In this document: positions 60,104-64,000 of the stretch, piece by piece
Position numbering within the stretch: the stretch's first letter is position 1
Layout: each line of letters starts with the position of its first letter
Source: Timema cristinae
Taxonomy: Eukaryota; Arthropoda; Insecta; Phasmatodea; Timematidae
Direction: 5' to 3'
DNA length: 64,000 nt
Assembly: GCA_039000515.1 (NCBI GenBank)
Contig: JBCFYV010000012.1
Span: forward strand, 14,065,790 to 14,129,789
The notes under the pieces: model-generated
Told to the model about the DNA's origin: nothing
What the model saw: only the letters and a program-made list of their open reading frames with translations
The model's database searches: none
Program-made: the position numbers and the translations under genes

Positions 60104-60713
60104 TAAAGGGTATATATTAATTTGGTGTTAAATGTTCTAGGGGCGTATTTCCATCCACCAAACATTAAAAAAAGTTCATACAAACATTGGTCTAGAAACG
60201 TTTAGTTTCTGAGCTAGGAGGAATTTTACTGTTCAATTAATAAGCAATCCAACAGAAGCAGCAATGCAACTAAACGAGACAAAGTTTAACAAAAACAACC
60301 AAAAACACAAGATGGAACATATTGTTACAAAAATGGTTCAAAGTGCTGTCCTGCTTGGATGCCCTCTCTGAGCCTGAGTCCCATGCTATGTCGTGAGCCT
60401 ACTTTAAAGAATACACCTGAGGTGTTGCGTATTTTCTCACGTCCATTTGCAATACGTTCTCTTTAATAAAATGCCAACATCAGCTACAAGAGTTTAGTAA
60501 ACAATGGACTTTAATGGCCCCAAAAATGAAAATCATCGTGTTAACATCTGGTTCAATGGATCCTCCACAACCAATCCATGTTTGAGGGAGGAAAATCTTT
60601 ATAACTCCGAAACTAATAGTTTTTAGACCCATGTTTATATGAATTTTTCTTAATGTTTGATCGATTGAAATACGACCCTAAAATATTTAACACCAATTAA
60701 ATTACACCCTGTA
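60104..60713 (-). mobile_element. deleted ACAGGGT-type transposon, ~115-bp TIRs
   Basis: The left arm (60,104-60,225) and reverse complement of the right arm (60,595-60,713) align: AGGGTATATATTAATTTGGT with AGGGTGTAATTTAATTGGTG, then GTTAAATRTTYTAGGG-CGTATTTC and, further in, AGTTTC-GAG-TA. On the minus strand 60,475-60,345 reads RIANGREKIRNTSGVFFKVG and then QAGQHFEPFL followed by a stop, the C-terminus of a mariner-superfamily-like (DUF4817-associated) transposase. A broken WIGCGGSIE block upstream (about 60,570) fits the preceding conserved region. The N-terminal part is absent. TA-rich DNA on both sides fits TA targeting. Confidence 0.7.
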
Positions 60714-60935
60714 GGTATATGTATATATATGTAATGTATTACATATATGTATATATAATACATATATGTATAATATATGTTATATATATATGTTATATAT
60801 ATTATATATATATGTATATATATATAAAGAGAGAAAGAGAGAAAATATAGATAGATATAATTATATTTATAAAGAGAGATAGAGAAGTAATAGATAGATA
60901 TTAATTCATATTTAAAGAGAGAGAAGAATAAAAAT
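60714..60935. repeat. TA/GAGA-rich microsatellite cluster
   Basis: Compound TATG, (TA)n, AGAGAGA and AGATAGAT repeats. The 100-aa minus frame 60,952-60,650 is repeat translation. Confidence 0.85.
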
Positions 60936-61985
60936 AGCCCTATACTATACAAAGGGCTGTAAATAAAATGAACACCTTGTCTGTGCTAAAGTACGTTTTA
61001 TTCGGCTAAATTATTCATATATCTTCCCATTTCTGGGCAATTTTTAAAAATAATTTTCAAAAATTAAATTTTATCATCTCGATTAAAAAATATTTTTCTA
61101 TGCATGTGTCTTTGAACTTACTATTACAATTGTTACTAGAGTGAATAGAAGTGTGAGAATAAAAAATCTAGAATATAATGGCACAGTGAAGGTTTTTATT
61201 TCAGCAATTGCCCAAGTATTGATATTGGCAAAAACCTCGCTGTATTTATGTTTGTTTTTCCTAGTTATAATTTATCTATCGCATTAGTATTGACGTCATT
61301 TCAATACGACGATATAGAACGTAGTATCTAGATGAAATGAAACTCCGTTTCACTCATGAATTTATTTCTGGATTTGGTATCAAAGTAATAATGTCAGATA
61401 ATAGTTTGCGGAAGTTAAAATATAATAATTTTGTTCGCAAGAACTCTATATATTTGATATGAAACCAAGAGAAAAATTATTGTTTTGTAGAACTTGTTTA
61501 AAAAGTGTTTAAATTGATGTGATAAATATTTGATCTTACTATAAATAATGTGGGCTACACCGGGAGTTTAAGGAGATAGACAAAGGACGAATTGCCAGTC
61601 TAAGTTACCCAACAAAAAGACAAATCAATCAATTAAAAACGTTATAAAATATTTTAATCTTTACATGAGATACATTTTAAAGTAGGCATAACCATTTTTA
61701 GATAATGTTCACAATTATAAATACTATATCGTTGCTATAGAGAAGCTGAGCTGGCATATACATCTATTTTATCAAATTTAGTAAAAGAATTTTTATTTAA
61801 TTTATTTCTAAAAAATGATACATTTTAAAATAAATTGTGTTGAAATAATGCAACAACTTTTTTCACGATTTGTCAAGATGGTGGTGGGGATATAGGGGTG
61901 GGGTTAGCCTATGAACAAAGGAATCAGCCTTGGATCATCTGATTTGCCACTAACGAGCTTGGATTACCAATACTTGTGGGTTTAT
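60936..61985. other. AT-rich DNA, nothing recognised
   Basis: No feature recognised. Confidence 0.35.
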
Positions 61986-62130
61986 TTAATTTCTTTTTAA
62001 ATTGTTTGTTTCTTAATCTCCCACCACAAAAATGGGGGTAAACATCCTTTCAATTCCTTACCCCTACCACATTTGTATTGATGTGTATATATCTCGGATG
62101 GGTGGTAGGATGCGGTGTAAGTAAACAAAT
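61986..62130 (+). repeat. SINE 3' region, diverged
   Basis: 62,080-62,125 reads GTATATATCTCGGATGGGTG then GTAGGATGCGGTG and an A-rich tail (AAGTAAACAAATAAAT), a diverged 3' module. The preceding CCTTACCCCTACCACATTTG recalls the CCTACCATTACACATT of family 1. Confidence 0.5.
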
Positions 62131-64000
62131 AAATTTATCTCGTCTACTAGATAAAGATAGATAGAGGAATTGTGATACGAAGTAATCACATGTACTATAC
62201 ATTTTTAAAAAGCTTGTTGATATAATATACAAACATCAAAACATAAGTTTTACAAGTATATATTATCAAAAATAGTATCGATGTTAGAGAAAAACTGGGT
62301 TTATTACTACTGAGAAAAATTAAGGAGTTTTTGGTTTTACTTACCATTACTCAGTGATCCCACTATATATATAGTTATATTGAAATATCTTATCTCTGAA
62401 TTCCTTAACCATTAAAATGTGAGCTAACAATAGAAAAGAGGCTTATAGCTAGCAATTTCATGAAATCAAGTATGAACTCTATTTAGTTATTTATGAGCGT
62501 ATTTAATCAATTCGCGATTTACATATCCTCGATTCTCTTTGAATAGTATTATTTTAATAAAAATATTTAAATATTTTAAAATAAATTTTATATTTAGATT
62601 AAAATGTTGATGTTCTAATTAAGTTTATAATAATGCTATTCTAATTATTTCTGTTTGTTAATAAGGCTAATTCGCCTGATTATTTGCAAGATTCATATAT
62701 ATTTTCTAGCCCTTATATATTTTTAGAATAAGATCTTAGAAGTGAAAAAATATTCCAGATTGGGGTTTTATATAAAATATTATTTTACGTTTCTAATATT
62801 ACTAAAGAGCTAAACGCTGCCTATTTGGTTACTATTTAAATATAGAAGATGTAAATCAAATACTAATTTACTTTGCGTTCGTCTGAATAAATAGTCTTCA
62901 TTTCGATGTTGGCAAACATTTATTTCGTACAATGATATGTTATAGCAACTACACTTAAATACACGGCATATAAATTAGTTACTGTACTGGTCTAAAATGT
63001 TGAAATGTAAATACCATTGCTTTACTGTAGATCCTGGCCATCATTCATTCGACTATCTGACACGAACAAACCACCGTTTGAACAAAACGTCACTTGCAAA
63101 TATTTCTGGTGCAGTGCATTATCTTTCATGTGCAAACAACAGAGTTTAGTGAACATTCCCCCAATAAACGATGTGTTTTCACCTGTCTCTCAATGATTAA
63201 AGTAGATTTTCCAGTAGATAATACATTTGTTAAATAAAATAAATAAATGAGTTTAATATGTCTGAAATTTTATTACTTCACGCTTTATTTTAAGTTTAAA
63301 TATTGCTCTTCTGAATAAATTGATCTTGTGTGTATTCATAATGACGGATGAATATAATAAGAATTGCCTCTTTAACATAGTTTGTAGGTGCTCATTATAT
63401 TTATTAAAGGCTCATGCTTTTAAATAAAATAATTATAGCAGCATATGACCTAGAAACTAGATTAACTCTAAAAACGGTAATGATAATTGATAATTGATAA
63501 TTGATAATTGATCACAGTGAAAGGAAAAACCCCAAATGTATCAATTATATGCACATTTTTGGTCCATGCTGGGACTAATATGAAATACCGTTAATACATG
63601 CTCTACAATCTAAGTCAAGGTGCCAGTTTCTAAACATGACCATTTTATAGCGCATATTTGAAAGTATGCAACCATCCGATCTCATGTTGACTTCCCCTTT
63701 TAAATAAAACAGAAAGATTTTTATGGAAGGACAAAAATAAAGCGGCCTATTTATTATATCTAAAATAGAATAAAATATTTGTTTAGGTTACAAAACTCAA
63801 AGGCCATGGAAATATTAATTTATAAGGATACTAACTGACTATTAAAGAGCCACTTTGCATGTACACATTTCTTTTATAATAAAATGAATAAATAATATGT
63901 TAAGGTATAAGGAAATGCTTCTATAAAGTTGTATTGAGAATTTACTGTTTTTTCCCCCAAGATTTGCTAAGTTTTATTGAAGTCCTGAATTATATTTAAT
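62131..64000. other. AT-rich DNA; short (TTGATAA)n
   Basis: A four-unit GATAATT repeat lies at about 63,481-63,511. Nothing else recognised. Confidence 0.4.

Noticed and set aside
59485..60131. Tyr/Ile-rich frames up to 173 aa
   Set aside because: Produced by (TA)n and the GTGTACAGGG minisatellite; no real protein signal.

Overview
This is an AT-rich, eukaryotic, almost certainly arthropod (insect) genomic window with no host gene that I can recognise. The clues are R1-like and other non-LTR retrotransposon relics, tRNA-headed SINEs, insect-type DDE transposon remnants, a GT-AG intron inside a transposase, and long tetranucleotide and TA microsatellites. Open frames are short and mostly random, and simple repeats produce the longest ones (for example 13.9-14.9 kb and 59.5-60.1 kb). 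I lean towards a large hemipteran-like genome, but the window does not prove the order. Nothing looks bacterial: there are no operons, ribosome binding sites or CRISPR arrays.

Layout. 0-6 kb: quiet AT-rich DNA, a tRNA-like SINE head (1.57 kb) and a badly decayed Ty3/gypsy gag-pol relic on the minus strand (3.06-4.48 kb). 6-13.9 kb: a divergent pair of tRNA-like sequences, two deleted transposons with long or short terminal inverted repeats that keep only a transposase C-terminus (7.24-7.74 and 9.80-10.57 kb), and a complete SINE with 11-bp target duplications (8.07-8.35 kb). 13.9-15.1 kb: about 1 kb of (CATA)n that is continuous with a LINE 3' end. 15.4-23.6 kb: two diverged copies of an unidentified ~850-bp repeat, SINEs, a foldback SINE fusion and a relic of the same LINE type. 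25.56-28.49 kb: a pogo/Tigger-like transposon with ~320-bp inverted repeats, each carrying an inward-facing tRNA-like module that ends at a T7 tract. 30.5-34 kb: an R1-like LINE (ORF2 endonuclease, reverse transcriptase, Cys/His tail) on the minus strand. 34-37.4 kb: a Tigger-like remnant, a hAT-like MITE and a strand-switching ~10-bp-period repeat. 39.0-39.4 kb: a 50-bp minisatellite made of two palindromes. 42-64 kb: further SINEs, copies of a dispersed 'GTCTGTCTG' repeat, a TTAA-flanked foldback MITE (55.39-55.75 kb), and a minisatellite apparently grown from the end of a third ACAGGGT-type transposon (59.5-60.7 kb).

The most connected signal is a short 3' module (core ACCCGAACGGGTAGTAAGACG) shared by about fifteen SINE copies with at least two different bodies. 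One 55-bp copy at 52,790-52,844 is only this module plus an A/T tail, between perfect 11-bp direct repeats, so the module alone appears sufficient for LINE-type insertion. The tRNA-like modules inside the pogo-like inverted repeats are the other feature most worth testing as undescribed.
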